Shown here piece after piece: positions 36,476-45,413 of a DNA stretch of 64,000 nt (position 1 is the first letter of the stretch; each line of letters begins with the position of its first letter). The translations under genes were made by a program, and so were the position numbers. The notes beneath the pieces are model-generated. The model searched no databases and was not told where the DNA came from. It saw only the letters and a list, made by a program, of their open reading frames with translations. The stretch is from DASPWW01 sp963841715. GTDB taxonomy: Bacteria > Actinomycetota > Thermoleophilia > Solirubrobacterales > 70-9. The stretch is taken from the NCBI GenBank assembly GCA_963841715.1, contig CAWJDP010000001.1, positions 930,001-994,000 on the forward strand. The letters are read 5' to 3'.

Positions 36476-37846
36476 CTAAGACAGCTGGAGATACCTGTCG
36501 ATCTCGTACTGCGTGATCTGCTCGTGCGCCGCCTGCCACTCCCGCCGCTTGCAGCGGACGAAGTAGTCGACGTAGTCCTCCTCCCCCACCGATCCGAGCG
36601 CCTTGCGCATCACCTCGTCGCCCTCCAGCTCGCGCGTGGCGTCGAGCAGGTTCTCGGGCAGCGTCTCGATCCCCATCTTCTTGCGGTCCTCTTCGCTGGT
36701 CTCGTACATGCTCCCCGTGCTCGGGTCGCCGGGGTCGATCCCATTCTCGATCCCGTCGAGCCCGGCCGCGAGCACGACGGTCGCGGCGAGGTAGGGGTTG
36801 CACGCCCCGTCGACGGTGCGGTCCTCGATTCGGCCGTGGTCGGGGATGCGCAGCATCAACGTGCGGTTGTTCCAGCCGTAGGTGACGTATGCCGGCGCCC
36901 AGGTGGCGCCGCTAGTGGGCGCACCGATGACCAGCCGCTTGTACGAGGTGACCGAGGGGGCGGTGACCGCGATGTAGGACTTGGCGTGCTTCTTGAGGCC
37001 GCCGATGAAGTTGTAGCCCTTCTCGCTGAGGCCGAGCCCGTGCTTGTCGTTCTTCGGGTCCTCGAGGAGGACGTTGGTCTCGCCGTCCCACAGGCTCATG
37101 TGCATGTGGCAGCCGTTCCCGGTCAGGTGCGCGAACGGCTTCGGCATGAACGTCGCGATCAGCCCGCGCTCCTGCGCCATCGCCTCGACCATGTACCGGT
37201 AGAAGATCGCGCGGTCCGAGCTGGTCAGCGGGTCTGCCGGGGCCCAGTTCTGCTCGAACTGGCCGTTGGCGTCCTCGTGGTCGGTCGCGTACAGGCCCCA
37301 GCCCAGCGAGTTGACGTTCTTGACGACCTCGGCAACGAAGTCGAAGCTGCGCGTCAGCGCCCGGATGTCGTAGCAGGGCAGTTCCAGCGTGTCGAGCTGG
37401 TCCGCGACCTCGATGCCGCCGTCCTCGGTCTGGCGCACCAGGAAGTACTCGAGCTCGTAGCCGATCTTGAACTCGTAGCCCGCGTCTTCGCAGCGCTTCA
37501 TCTGGTTCTGCAGGATCGTGCGCGGGCAGTAGGGCCAGGCCTCGCCCTCGACGGTCACGTTGGATGCGAACCAGCCCACGTTCGGCTTCCACGGCAGCTT
37601 CGTGAACGAGCCCGGGTCGGGCATCGCCAGCATGTCGGGGTCGTTGGGCTGCTGGCCGATGTCGCCGGCCGCAAACCCCGCGAAGCCGGCACCGTCCTCG
37701 AACAGCCCCTCGAGCTCCTGCGCGGGGATCAGCTTGGCGCTCGGTCTCGCGTGCATGTCGACGAAATTTGCGAACAGGAACTCGATCCCCTCGTCGGCGA
37801 CCGCCTTGCGGACGTCGTCCTTCGTCGGCCGTAAGTCTCCGCTCAT
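36476..37846 (-). CDS. gmaS: Gamma-glutamylmethylamide synthetase (type III glutamine synthetase-like)
   Basis: A glutamine-synthetase-fold protein of about 456 residues. I chose ATG 37846 (MSGDLRPTKDD); ATG 37858 and TTG 37882 are also in frame and none has a clear ribosome site. Active-site segments are GYELEYFL, DANGQFEQNW, GNGCHMHMSL, KRLVIGAPTSGATWAPAYVTYGWNNRT and GRIEDRTVDGACNPYLA. This is the GlnT/type III group to which GmaS belongs; GmaS ligates methylamine to glutamate using ATP. Adjacency to mgsABC and sox genes supports GmaS over a plain ammonia-using enzyme, but the sequence alone does not prove the amine. Confidence 0.82.
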   Translation of the reverse strand: MSGDLRPTKDDVRKAVADEGIEFLFANFVDMHARPSAKLIPAQELEGLFEDGAGFAGFAAGDIGQQPNDPDMLAMPDPGSFTKLPWKPNVGWFASNVTVEGEAWPYCPRTILQNQMKRCEDAGYEFKIGYELEYFLVRQTEDGGIEVADQLDTLELPCYDIRALTRSFDFVAEVVKNVNSLGWGLYATDHEDANGQFEQNWAPADPLTSSDRAIFYRYMVEAMAQERGLIATFMPKPFAHLTGNGCHMHMSLWDGETNVLLEDPKNDKHGLGLSEKGYNFIGGLKKHAKSYIAVTAPSVTSYKRLVIGAPTSGATWAPAYVTYGWNNRTLMLRIPDHGRIEDRTVDGACNPYLAATVVLAAGLDGIENGIDPGDPSTGSMYETSEEDRKKMGIETLPENLLDATRELEGDEVMRKALGSVGEEDYVDYFVRCKRREWQAAHEQITQYEIDRYLQLS

Positions 37847-37935
37847 AGCTGTATTCATCGCACATAGCGGGATCGCTGGCAATGGTCTGACGGACCAGGA
37901 TTCACCTGGCCTTTATGTCCCACGGGCACATCCCG

Positions 37936-37964
37936 TTGCGCGTTTGTACAAATTTGTCTAGTAT
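37936..37964 (+). promoter_or_regulatory. Predicted soxDAGB-fhs-fchA promoter with palindromic operator in the spacer
   Basis: TTGCGC (37936-37941), a 17-base spacer and TAGTAT (37959-37964). The spacer contains two overlapping perfect ten-base palindromes, TTTGTACAAA (37943-37952) and ACAAATTTGT (37948-37957). TGTAC-N3-TTTGT here matches the core of the operators at 55003 and 63145. A repressor binding here would block the polymerase. CCAGG-TGAAT-CCTGG near 37898-37912, in the gmaS leader, is a further inverted repeat in this 151-base divergent region. Confidence 0.55.
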
Positions 37965-37997
37965 CCGCGCCGGGAATACGTCGACCGAGGCTGCGCA

Positions 37998-38252
37998 ATG
38001 TCCTTTCTGCTCAGATGTCCGAACTGCGGGGAGCGCGAGGTCACCGACTTCTCCTTCGGGGGTGAGGTGGTCCCCCGCCCGACGGCGAAGCCCTCGCAGC
38101 GCGAGCTGAACTCGTACAACTACTTTCGCCGCAACGCTGCCGGGGTCCAGCGCGAGTGGTGGTACCACCGGTCGGGCTGTCGGGCATGGTTCCAGGCGGA
38201 CCGAGACACGACGACCAACGACGTGCACTGGGTCGGCCTGCCCGAGCCATGA
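37998..38252 (+). CDS. soxD: N-methylglutamate dehydrogenase / sarcosine oxidase delta subunit
   Basis: An 84-residue protein with MSFLLRCPNCGERE at the start, the zinc-binding CxxC, then TDFSFGGEV, YNYFRRNAAGVQREWWYHRSGCRAWF and DTTTNDV, all diagnostic of SoxD. Homologous subunits of N-methylglutamate dehydrogenase are called MgdB. GAGG lies seven bases before ATG 37998. It overlaps soxA by four bases (ATGA). Confidence 0.92.
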   Translation: MSFLLRCPNCGEREVTDFSFGGEVVPRPTAKPSQRELNSYNYFRRNAAGVQREWWYHRSGCRAWFQADRDTTTNDVHWVGLPEP

Positions 38253-41137
38253 GCCGCCTCCCCGCCGGCCCCAACGAGCGCATCGACCGCGGGCGCACGG
38301 TCAGCTTCAGCTTCGACGGCAAGCGGGTCGAGGCGTTCGAGGGCGACACGATCGGCTCGGCGCTGCATGCGTCGGGGCGACGCGTCCTCTCACGCAGCTT
38401 CAAGTACCACCGGCCGCGGGGGCTGATGTGCTGCGCGGGGCAATGCCCCAACTGCCTCGTCGAGGTCGACGGACATCCGGGCGTCCGGGCGTGCACGGAG
38501 CCGGCGCGCGATGGGGCGCGCGTCGTGCACATGAACGCGCGGCCGTCGCTCGACTTCGACGTGATGCGCGCCACCGACCTGTTTGGCAGTCGACTCACGC
38601 CTCCCGGCTTCTACTACAAGACGTTCATTCGGCCGCGGCGCCTGTGGCCGTTGTACGAGAAGGTCCTGCGTCACGCGGCGGGGCTCGGCAGGCTTCCCAA
38701 GCATCAGGACGAGCGCGCCTGGCGCACCGAGTACCGGCGCCGCCACGCCGACGTGCTCGTGATCGGCGGCGGGATCGCCGGGATGTCGGCGGCAACGAGG
38801 GCCGCGGAGCTGGGCGCCGACGTCGTGCTCGTCGACGACGGTCCCGAGCTCGGCGGCTCGGTTCTCGCCGGCGCCAGGTCCGACGCGGCGCGCGAATCCG
38901 CCGAGCGCGTCCGGGCCGCCGGGGTCGAGGTGATCGCGCCCGCCGCCGCTCTCGGCTACTTCGACGGAATCGTCCCCGTGTGGGCCGCGAGCACGCTGCA
39001 CCAGGTTCGCGCCGACCGGCACGTGACGGCCACGGGCTCGATCGAGCAGCCGCTGATGTTCGAGGGCAACGACCTCCCAGGCGTGATGCTCTCCTCGGGC
39101 GCTCGGCGGCTCGCGACCCTGTACGGCGTCCGCCCCGGGAACACGGCCGTGGTCGCGACGATCGACGATCGCGGCGTCGAGGCGGCGCTCGCGCTGCACG
39201 AGGCGGGGATCGAGATCGCGGCGATCGTCGACTCGCGCACCGACGCTGCGGATGGCGAGCCGGCTAGGAAGGTGAAAGACGCGGGCATCCGGGTACTGCG
39301 GGGCAGCGCCGTGGTGCGCGCCGCCGGACGCCGCGGCGTCCGGCGAGCGATCGTGGCGAAGCTCGACGAGGCGAGCCGGCCGCTCGCCGGCGAGGAGATC
39401 AAGATCGACTGCGACCTGATCGCGGTCTCCGGCGGGACCGTCCCGGCGAGCTCGCTGCTGCTCCAGGCGGGTGCCAAAGCTCGCTGGGACGAGGGCGCAG
39501 GCGCCTACCTCCCCGAGGACGTCCCGGCCGGGATCCATCCGGCCGGGGCCGTCGCGGGTCACGAGGCGCCGGGGGATGCCGAGATGTCGGGCGCGATCGC
39601 GGGCGCGGAGGCCGCGCTGTCGCTCGAGCTCGGGGACGCGCGCGATCGAGACCGCCTCGACGCCGACCGCGCCGCGCTGGCCGCCGAAACGGCACCGGCA
39701 CCTCGCGTCGGTCCGGCGAGCGCACCGAGTGGAGAGCGCTCCGGCCACGGGAAGTGCTTTGCCTGCATCTGCGAGGACGTCACCACCGACGACATCGGAT
39801 TCTCGATCGACGAGGGCTTCGACTCGCTGGAGCTTCTGAAGCGCTACACGACGGTGACGATGGGCCCGTGCCAGGGCCGGATGTGCCAGCTCGCGACGAT
39901 CCGCAAGATGTCCGAGGACACGGGCGCCTCGGTTGCGGACATCGGGCTCACGACCGCGCGCCCGCCGTGGTCGAGCGTGCCGATGGGCGTGCTCGCCGGC
40001 CGCCCGTTCGAGCCCGCGAAGCGCTCGGCCGTCCACGGGCGCCACCGCGAGCTCGGGGGCAACGTGATGTGGGCGGGTGACTGGCGGCGACCGTACGACT
40101 ACGGCGATCCCGAGGCCGAGGTGATGGCGGTCCACGACGGCGCCGGGCTGATCGACGTCTCGACGCTCGGCAAGCTGCTCGTGCGCGGCCCGCAGGCTGC
40201 CGAGTTTCTGAACCGGCTGTACCCGAACCGCTTCGACAACGTCAAGAACGGACGGATTCGCTACGGGGTGCTCGGCGACGACGCCGGGCGGATCACCGAC
40301 GACGGGATCGTCGCCCGCCTTGACGACGAGTCCTACTACGTCACGACGACGTCGAGCGGTGCCGACGCCGTCGAGGCCTGGTTCGCGTGGTGGCTCGCGG
40401 AGTGGGAGCAGCTCGACGTCTACCTCACCGACGTCAGCCAGGGGCTCGCGGCTTTCAACCTCGCCGGCCCGGACTCGCGCGAGATCCTCTCGACCCTCAC
40501 CGACCTCGACTGCTCGAACGACTCGTTCGGCTACCTGGACGGAAAGCGCGCCGACGTGGCCGGCGTTCCCTGTCTGATGCTCCGGATTGGGTTCGTCGGC
40601 GAGCTCGGGTACGAGCTCCACTGCCCAGCGACCCTGGCCGAGCCGCTGTGGGACGCGTTGATGGAGGCGGGCAAGCCTCATGGCGTCAAGCCGTTCGGCC
40701 TCGAGCCGCAGCGCGTGCTCCGGCTGCAGAAGCTTCACATCCTCGTCGGCCAGGACACCGACGCCGAGTCGAACGCACTCGAGGCGGCGATGCCGTGGAT
40801 CGTCAAGTTCGACAAGGACGAGGACTTCATTGGCCGCTGGGCGCTGGAGTCGGTGCAGGAGCGCGGGAACGAGAACGAGCTCGTCGGCTTCACCGTCTCG
40901 AACGGCTCGGTGCCGCAGGAGGGCGCCGCCGTCGTCGCCGACGGAAGGCCCGTTGGCCGGGTGACCTCGTCGCGGTTCTCACCGAAGCTCCAGAAGACGA
41001 TCGGGATGGCCTGGGTGCCCAGCTCCCAGGCCGAGGACGGCGCCGAGATCACGCTCGCCGACGACGGTCGCAGGCTGAGCGCCCAGGTGCAGAAGGCGCC
41101 CTTCTACGACCCCGACCAGGAGCGCCTGCGCGGATGA
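38249..41137 (+). CDS. soxA: N-methylglutamate dehydrogenase / sarcosine oxidase alpha subunit
   Basis: A 962-residue protein. The N-terminal 2Fe-2S-type plug domain holds CCAGQCPNCLVEVDG and VRACTEP. A nucleotide-binding domain follows (VLVIGGGIAGMSAATRAAELGADVVLVDD), then a BFD-like segment with CFACICEDVTTDDI and GPCQGRMC, and a C-terminal aminomethyltransferase (GcvT-like) domain from about residue 600 (GLIDVSTLGKLLVRGPQAAEFLNRLYPNR) that binds tetrahydrofolate. The enzyme demethylates an N-methyl amino acid and passes the C1 unit to THF. The gmaS/mgs neighbours favour N-methylglutamate (MgdC) over sarcosine as substrate. Confidence 0.9.
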   Translation: MSRLPAGPNERIDRGRTVSFSFDGKRVEAFEGDTIGSALHASGRRVLSRSFKYHRPRGLMCCAGQCPNCLVEVDGHPGVRACTEPARDGARVVHMNARPSLDFDVMRATDLFGSRLTPPGFYYKTFIRPRRLWPLYEKVLRHAAGLGRLPKHQDERAWRTEYRRRHADVLVIGGGIAGMSAATRAAELGADVVLVDDGPELGGSVLAGARSDAARESAERVRAAGVEVIAPAAALGYFDGIVPVWAASTLHQVRADRHVTATGSIEQPLMFEGNDLPGVMLSSGARRLATLYGVRPGNTAVVATIDDRGVEAALALHEAGIEIAAIVDSRTDAADGEPARKVKDAGIRVLRGSAVVRAAGRRGVRRAIVAKLDEASRPLAGEEIKIDCDLIAVSGGTVPASSLLLQAGAKARWDEGAGAYLPEDVPAGIHPAGAVAGHEAPGDAEMSGAIAGAEAALSLELGDARDRDRLDADRAALAAETAPAPRVGPASAPSGERSGHGKCFACICEDVTTDDIGFSIDEGFDSLELLKRYTTVTMGPCQGRMCQLATIRKMSEDTGASVADIGLTTARPPWSSVPMGVLAGRPFEPAKRSAVHGRHRELGGNVMWAGDWRRPYDYGDPEAEVMAVHDGAGLIDVSTLGKLLVRGPQAAEFLNRLYPNRFDNVKNGRIRYGVLGDDAGRITDDGIVARLDDESYYVTTTSSGADAVEAWFAWWLAEWEQLDVYLTDVSQGLAAFNLAGPDSREILSTLTDLDCSNDSFGYLDGKRADVAGVPCLMLRIGFVGELGYELHCPATLAEPLWDALMEAGKPHGVKPFGLEPQRVLRLQKLHILVGQDTDAESNALEAAMPWIVKFDKDEDFIGRWALESVQERGNENELVGFTVSNGSVPQEGAAVVADGRPVGRVTSSRFSPKLQKTIGMAWVPSSQAEDGAEITLADDGRRLSAQVQKAPFYDPDQERLRG

Positions 41138-41883
41138 GCTTCGAGTTCCTCGCCCCGGACGCGGCGGTGCCGTTCAACGGCGATCGGCCGGCTGCGCAGA
41201 GCCCGATCGAGCACCTGCATCGCGAGGCCGGAGCACGCTTCGAGGCGCGCGACGGCTGGCGGGTGGTGGCCGGCTATGCGCCCCTCGAGCAGGAGGAGGC
41301 CGTGTGCCGCGACTCGGTCGGCCTCGCGGACGCGTCCCAGCTCGGCAAGCTCGACCTGCAGGGCGACCCCGCGGCCGTCGCTTCGATCGTCGCGAAGCTC
41401 GCCGGCGGGGCTGAGCTCGAGCCCGGGCGGGCGGCGTACCGCGGGGGCGTCTGGTGGTGCCCGATGTCCGCGAGCAGGCTGGTGACGATCAGCCCGCCGG
41501 CGGCGACGCCGCGGCTTCGGGAGGAGCTCGAAGCGGCGGCGGGCGCGGCGGGCTCCTTCCTGTCGTTGAACGAGCTCACGACAGCGTTCGGCTCCAACCT
41601 CGTCGCCGGGCCGCTCGCCCGCGAGACCTTCGCTCGTTCGACGGCGCTCGACATGCGCGACGAGCGGTTCCCGGAGCTCGGGTTCGCACCGGTGTCCGTC
41701 GCGCGGACGCCTGGGCTGATCCTGCGCGACCGCGGGGATCTGTTCGTGCACCTGTTCGGCACGGGGTTCGCCGAGTACGTGTGGACGGTGTTCCTGGACG
41801 CGGCCGAGAGCCTCGGGGGCCGCGCGGTCGGCTTCGACGCGATCGCGCCGAAGCTCGGAAGCGGGGTGCGCGCCGGTGCGTGA
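41134..41883 (+). CDS. soxG: N-methylglutamate dehydrogenase / sarcosine oxidase gamma subunit
   Basis: A 249-residue protein from ATG 41134, inside the soxA stop (ATGA). It resembles a shortened GcvT-like subunit: GLADASQLGKLDLQGD, SPPAATPRLREELEAAA, DMRDERFPELGFAPVSVARTPGLILRDRGDLFVHLFGTGFAEYVWTVFLDAAE. This matches SoxG/MgdD. It overlaps soxB by eight bases. Confidence 0.85.
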   Translation: MSFEFLAPDAAVPFNGDRPAAQSPIEHLHREAGARFEARDGWRVVAGYAPLEQEEAVCRDSVGLADASQLGKLDLQGDPAAVASIVAKLAGGAELEPGRAAYRGGVWWCPMSASRLVTISPPAATPRLREELEAAAGAAGSFLSLNELTTAFGSNLVAGPLARETFARSTALDMRDERFPELGFAPVSVARTPGLILRDRGDLFVHLFGTGFAEYVWTVFLDAAESLGGRAVGFDAIAPKLGSGVRAGA

Positions 41884-43093
41884 CCTGTTCCGCAAGCGCC
41901 GCATGTGGCGGCGGAGTGGCGAGCTCAAGGATCGCTACGACGTCGTCATCATCGGCGCGGGATCGCACGGCCTCGCGATCGCCTACTACCTCGCCCGCGA
42001 GCACGGGATCACCGACGTCTGCGTGCTCGAGCAGGGCTACATCGGGTCCGGCGCAGCGGGACGGAATACGACGATCCTGCGCTCGAACTACAAGACTCCC
42101 GAGGGGGCGCGCTTCTACGACGCCTCGGTGAAGCTCTACGAACGGCTGTCCGCCGAGCTCGACTTCAACCTGCTGTTCTCGCAACAGGGCCACCTCACGC
42201 TCGCCCACACCGACCGCGCGATGTTCGTGATGACCGAGCGGGCCGAGGTCAACCGCCTCGAGGGGATCGACTCGCGTGTCGTCGACCCCGACGAGATCCA
42301 GCGCCTGGCGCCGACGATGTCGCTCTCGCCGGACGCCGCCTATCCAGTCATGGGCGCTCTCTATCACCCGCCCGGCGGGATCATTCGCCACGACGCGGTG
42401 GTCTGGGGTCTGGCGCGCGGCGCGGACAGCGGCGGCGCCGAGATCCACCCCTACACCGAGGTGACGGGGATCGAGCGCTCGAACGGCCGCGCAACGGGCG
42501 TCAGGATCCGCGACGGCCGCACGATCGAGGCCGGTCACGTGGTCAGCGCCACCGCGGGCTGGAGCTCGACGATCGCGGAGATGGCGGGACTCGAGCTCCC
42601 GATCACCACCCACATCCTCCAGGCCTTCGTCACCGAGCCGTTGAAGCCGCTGCTCGACATCGTTGTCGTCTCGTCGCAGATGCACGTCTACATCTCGCAG
42701 ACCGACCGCGGTGAGTTCCTGATCGGAGCCGAGATCGAGCCATGGACCACGTACCGCCAGCAGGGCACGCTCAATTTCCTCCAGGAGGCCTCTCGTCACA
42801 CGATCGAGCTCTTCCCGCAGCTCGAGCGCGCGCGCATCCTCCGCAGCTGGGCGGGCCTGTGCGACATCAGTCCGGATTTCAGCCCGATCCTCGGCGAGAC
42901 CGCCGTCGAGGGATTCCTGATCAGCACCGGCTGGGGGACGTACGGATTCAAGGCGGCGCCGATCGTGGGCCAGACGATGGCCGAGCTGATCGCCACGGGA
43001 ACGACGCCCGAGCTGATCGAGCCGTTCGTGCTCGAGCGCTTCTATCGCGACCGGCTCGTGTCCGAGCTCGGGGCGGCGGCGGTCTCACATTGA
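41876..43093 (+). CDS. soxB: N-methylglutamate dehydrogenase / sarcosine oxidase beta subunit
   Basis: A 405-residue flavoprotein from GTG 41876. FAD-binding motif VVIIGAGSHGLAIAYYLAREHG; GSGAAGRNTTILRSNY; and GIIRHDAVVWG, whose histidine is the usual site of covalent FMN attachment in SoxB. The C-terminus has SWAGLCDISPDFSPILGE and GWGTYGFKAAP. It holds the amine-oxidising site. It lies last in the sox block (D-A-G-B), whereas the usual order is B-D-A-G. Confidence 0.9.
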   Translation: MRDLFRKRRMWRRSGELKDRYDVVIIGAGSHGLAIAYYLAREHGITDVCVLEQGYIGSGAAGRNTTILRSNYKTPEGARFYDASVKLYERLSAELDFNLLFSQQGHLTLAHTDRAMFVMTERAEVNRLEGIDSRVVDPDEIQRLAPTMSLSPDAAYPVMGALYHPPGGIIRHDAVVWGLARGADSGGAEIHPYTEVTGIERSNGRATGVRIRDGRTIEAGHVVSATAGWSSTIAEMAGLELPITTHILQAFVTEPLKPLLDIVVVSSQMHVYISQTDRGEFLIGAEIEPWTTYRQQGTLNFLQEASRHTIELFPQLERARILRSWAGLCDISPDFSPILGETAVEGFLISTGWGTYGFKAAPIVGQTMAELIATGTTPELIEPFVLERFYRDRLVSELGAAAVSH

Positions 43094-43118
43094 AACCCGA
43101 AGGAGGCAAGAGGAGAAG

Positions 43119-44789
43119 ATGAAGTCAAGCCTGGAGATCGCGCAGGAAGCGAAGCTGGAGCCGGTAGACGAGATCGGCGCTCGAATCGGCCTCGAGCCGG
43201 ACGAGATCGAGCCGTACGGGCGCAACAAGGCGAAGATCTCGCTCTCGGCGATCGAGCGGCTCGGCGATCGACCCGACGGAAAGCTGGTCTGCGTCGCCGG
43301 CATGACCCCGACGAAGGCGGGCGAGGGCAAGACCACGACCTCGGTCGCGCTGACCGAGGGCCTGGGCGCGATCGGCCGCAGCCCTGTGCTCTGCCTCCGC
43401 GAGCCGTCGCTAGGCCCCGTGTTCGGGATCAAGGGCGGCGCCGCGGGCGGCGGGCTCGCACAGGTGGTCCCGATGGAGGACCTCAACCTTCACTTCACCG
43501 GTGATATCCACGCGATCGGCGCGGCCAACAACCTGCTCGCGGCGATGCTCGACGCCTCGGTCCTGCACGGAAACCCGCACAAGATCGACGCCCTGCGGGT
43601 CACCTGGAAGCGCGCCGTCGACATGAACGATCGCGCCCTGCGCCAGGTGGCCCTGGGCCTCGGCGGCCCCACGAACGGCTATCCGCGCGAGAGCGGGTTC
43701 GACATCACAGCCGCGTCGGAGGTGATGGCCGTGCTGGCCGTCGCGCGAGACGTGCACGACCTCCGCAAGCGCCTCGGCGCGATCACCGCCGCGTACTCGC
43801 GCGACGGAGAGCCGGTGACCGCAGAGGACCTCGGCGCCGCCGGTGCGATGACCGTGCTGCTGAAGGACGCGATCAAGCCGAACCTGATCCAGACGCTGGA
43901 GGGCCAGCCCTGCCTCATGCACGCCGGACCGTTCGCGAACATCGCACACGGCAACTCGTCACTGATCGCGGATCTGCTCGCACTGAAGCTCGGTGACTAC
44001 GTCGTCACCGAGTCCGGCTTCGGCTCCGACATGGGGATGGAGAAGTTCATCGACATCGTCTGCCGCGCGGGCGGAATCCAGCCCAGCGCGATCGTCCTCG
44101 TCTCGACCGTGCGCGCCCTGAAGCATCACGGTGGGCTCGCCGAGGGCGGGGACGGAAAGCGGGCGATCGAGGCGATCGAGAAGGGGTTCGCCAACGTCGA
44201 GCGGCATCTGGGCATCGTGAGCGAGTTCGGTGTCCCGGCCGTGGTCGCGGTGAACCGCCGCCCCGAGGACACGGACGACGAGGTCGAGCAGGTCCTGCGT
44301 CTCGCGAGGGAAGGAGGCGCGGCCGCCGCCGCCGTGAGCGACGGCTTTGCGAAGGGGGGCGAGGGCGTCACGGAGCTCGCCGAGGCCGTGGTCACGGCCT
44401 GCGATCAGCCGAGCGACTTCCGCTTCCTGTACGAGAACGGCGACGCGATCAAGTCGAAGATCGAGACGATTGCGGAGCGCGTCTACGGCGCCTCCGAGGT
44501 CGTCTACTACCTCGAGGCCGAGAGGAAGATCGAGCAGTTCAACGCCCAGGGCCTCGCCGAGCTCCCGCTGTGCATGGCGAAGACGCCACTGTCGCTGTCG
44601 GCGGACCCGGAGCTGCTCGGCGCCCCGACCGACTTCCAGCTCCCAGTGCGCGACGTTCGTGCTTACACCGGCGCCGGCTGGCTCGTGCCTCTGTGCGGAG
44701 CGATCCAGCAAATGCCGGGGCTCGGCAAGACACCCGCGGCCTTCAACGTCGACATCGACGCGGATGGACGGACCGTAGGGCTATTCTGA
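43119..44789 (+). CDS. fhs: Formate-tetrahydrofolate ligase
   Basis: A 556-residue enzyme with AGMTPTKAGEGKTTTSVALTEGL (P-loop), LREPSLGPVFGIKGGAAGGG, FTGDIHAIGAANNLLAAMLD and the C-terminal YTGAGWLVPLCG. It interconverts formate and 10-formyl-THF with ATP. ATG 43119 is preceded by GGAGG and AGGAG sequences and lies 25 bases after soxB, so it belongs to the sox operon. In methylotrophs it can run either to supply C1-THF from formate or to release formate with ATP gain. Confidence 0.95.
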   Translation: MKSSLEIAQEAKLEPVDEIGARIGLEPDEIEPYGRNKAKISLSAIERLGDRPDGKLVCVAGMTPTKAGEGKTTTSVALTEGLGAIGRSPVLCLREPSLGPVFGIKGGAAGGGLAQVVPMEDLNLHFTGDIHAIGAANNLLAAMLDASVLHGNPHKIDALRVTWKRAVDMNDRALRQVALGLGGPTNGYPRESGFDITAASEVMAVLAVARDVHDLRKRLGAITAAYSRDGEPVTAEDLGAAGAMTVLLKDAIKPNLIQTLEGQPCLMHAGPFANIAHGNSSLIADLLALKLGDYVVTESGFGSDMGMEKFIDIVCRAGGIQPSAIVLVSTVRALKHHGGLAEGGDGKRAIEAIEKGFANVERHLGIVSEFGVPAVVAVNRRPEDTDDEVEQVLRLAREGGAAAAAVSDGFAKGGEGVTELAEAVVTACDQPSDFRFLYENGDAIKSKIETIAERVYGASEVVYYLEAERKIEQFNAQGLAELPLCMAKTPLSLSADPELLGAPTDFQLPVRDVRAYTGAGWLVPLCGAIQQMPGLGKTPAAFNVDIDADGRTVGLF

Positions 44790-44793
44790 GGCC

Positions 44794-45369
44794 GTGGCCG
44801 GGCTAGGCAGCCGCCAGGTGCGTGAGGCACTGGGCGCGCTCGCATCACGGTCGGAGCCATCAGCGGCGGGCGTCGCATCCGCGCTTGCCGGTGCCGCGGC
44901 CGCGGCGCTCGTCGAGATGACCGCCGGACTGGCGGCCGAGAGGATCGAAGCCGACGCCGCAAAGACAACGCGGATGCTCGAGCTTTCACGCCGCGCCGCG
45001 GAGCTTCGCGAGGAGCTGCCCGGACTCGCCGACGAGGACGTAGCCGCCTACGGCGAGGTGGCCCGCGCCCCGGACGCGCGCGTCCGCGCGGAGGCGCTGA
45101 GCGCCGCGAGCGAGCCGCCGCTCGCAATCGCCGAGCTCGCGGCGGAGCTCGCGGAAGCGGCGAGCGAGATCGCCGCGGCGGGTGAATGGACGTTCAGGCC
45201 CGACGCGGTCGTCGCCGCCGAGCTCGCGGCGGCCGCCGCGCTCGGCTGCGCGGAGCTGGTCGCAGCGAACCTCGCCGACGACGGCCGCGACCCTCGTACC
45301 GGGCGCGCCCGTGCCGCCGCCGAGCGCGGCCGTCTCGCCGGCGACGCCGCGGCCAGGTTGACCGGCTGA
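44794..45369 (+). CDS. fchA: Methenyl-THF cyclohydrolase, FchA / cyclodeaminase family
   Basis: A 191-residue, alanine-rich helical protein with PSAAGVASALAGAAAAALVEMTAGLA, and a helix with DEDVAAYGEVARAP. The pattern matches the formiminotransferase-cyclodeaminase family, which includes FchA of serine-cycle methylotrophs. It starts four bases after fhs. Fhs plus FchA joins methylene-THF made by the sox enzyme to formate, provided a methylene-THF dehydrogenase is supplied elsewhere. Confidence 0.85.
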   Translation: MAGLGSRQVREALGALASRSEPSAAGVASALAGAAAAALVEMTAGLAAERIEADAAKTTRMLELSRRAAELREELPGLADEDVAAYGEVARAPDARVRAEALSAASEPPLAIAELAAELAEAASEIAAAGEWTFRPDAVVAAELAAAAALGCAELVAANLADDGRDPRTGRARAAAERGRLAGDAAARLTG

Positions 45370-45390
45370 CGCATCGCCAGCGTCCCTTCC

Positions 45391-45413
45391 GCGAGCGGCC
45401 GACGACCGCTCGC
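45391..45413. terminator. Hairpin between convergent fchA and cynS
   Basis: GCGAGCGG (45391-45398), a seven-base loop and CCGCTCGC (45406-45413) form a perfect eight-base-pair stem. It sits just at the cynS stop and 22 bases after fchA, suited to terminate both operons. Confidence 0.55.

Noticed and set aside
33453..37846. Ordinary ammonia-assimilating GlnA plus glutamate synthase
   Set aside because: Subunits are split as in mgs/glx genes, the FMN subunit lacks Fe-S cysteines, and sox-type and C1-folate genes are adjacent.
38390..40738. 782-codon minus-strand open frame
   Set aside because: Antisense shadow of soxA; no motifs and biased composition.
37998..43093. Plain sarcosine oxidase operon
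   Set aside because: Not excluded, but gmaS-mgsABC divergent from the same promoter region makes N-methylglutamate the more likely substrate.
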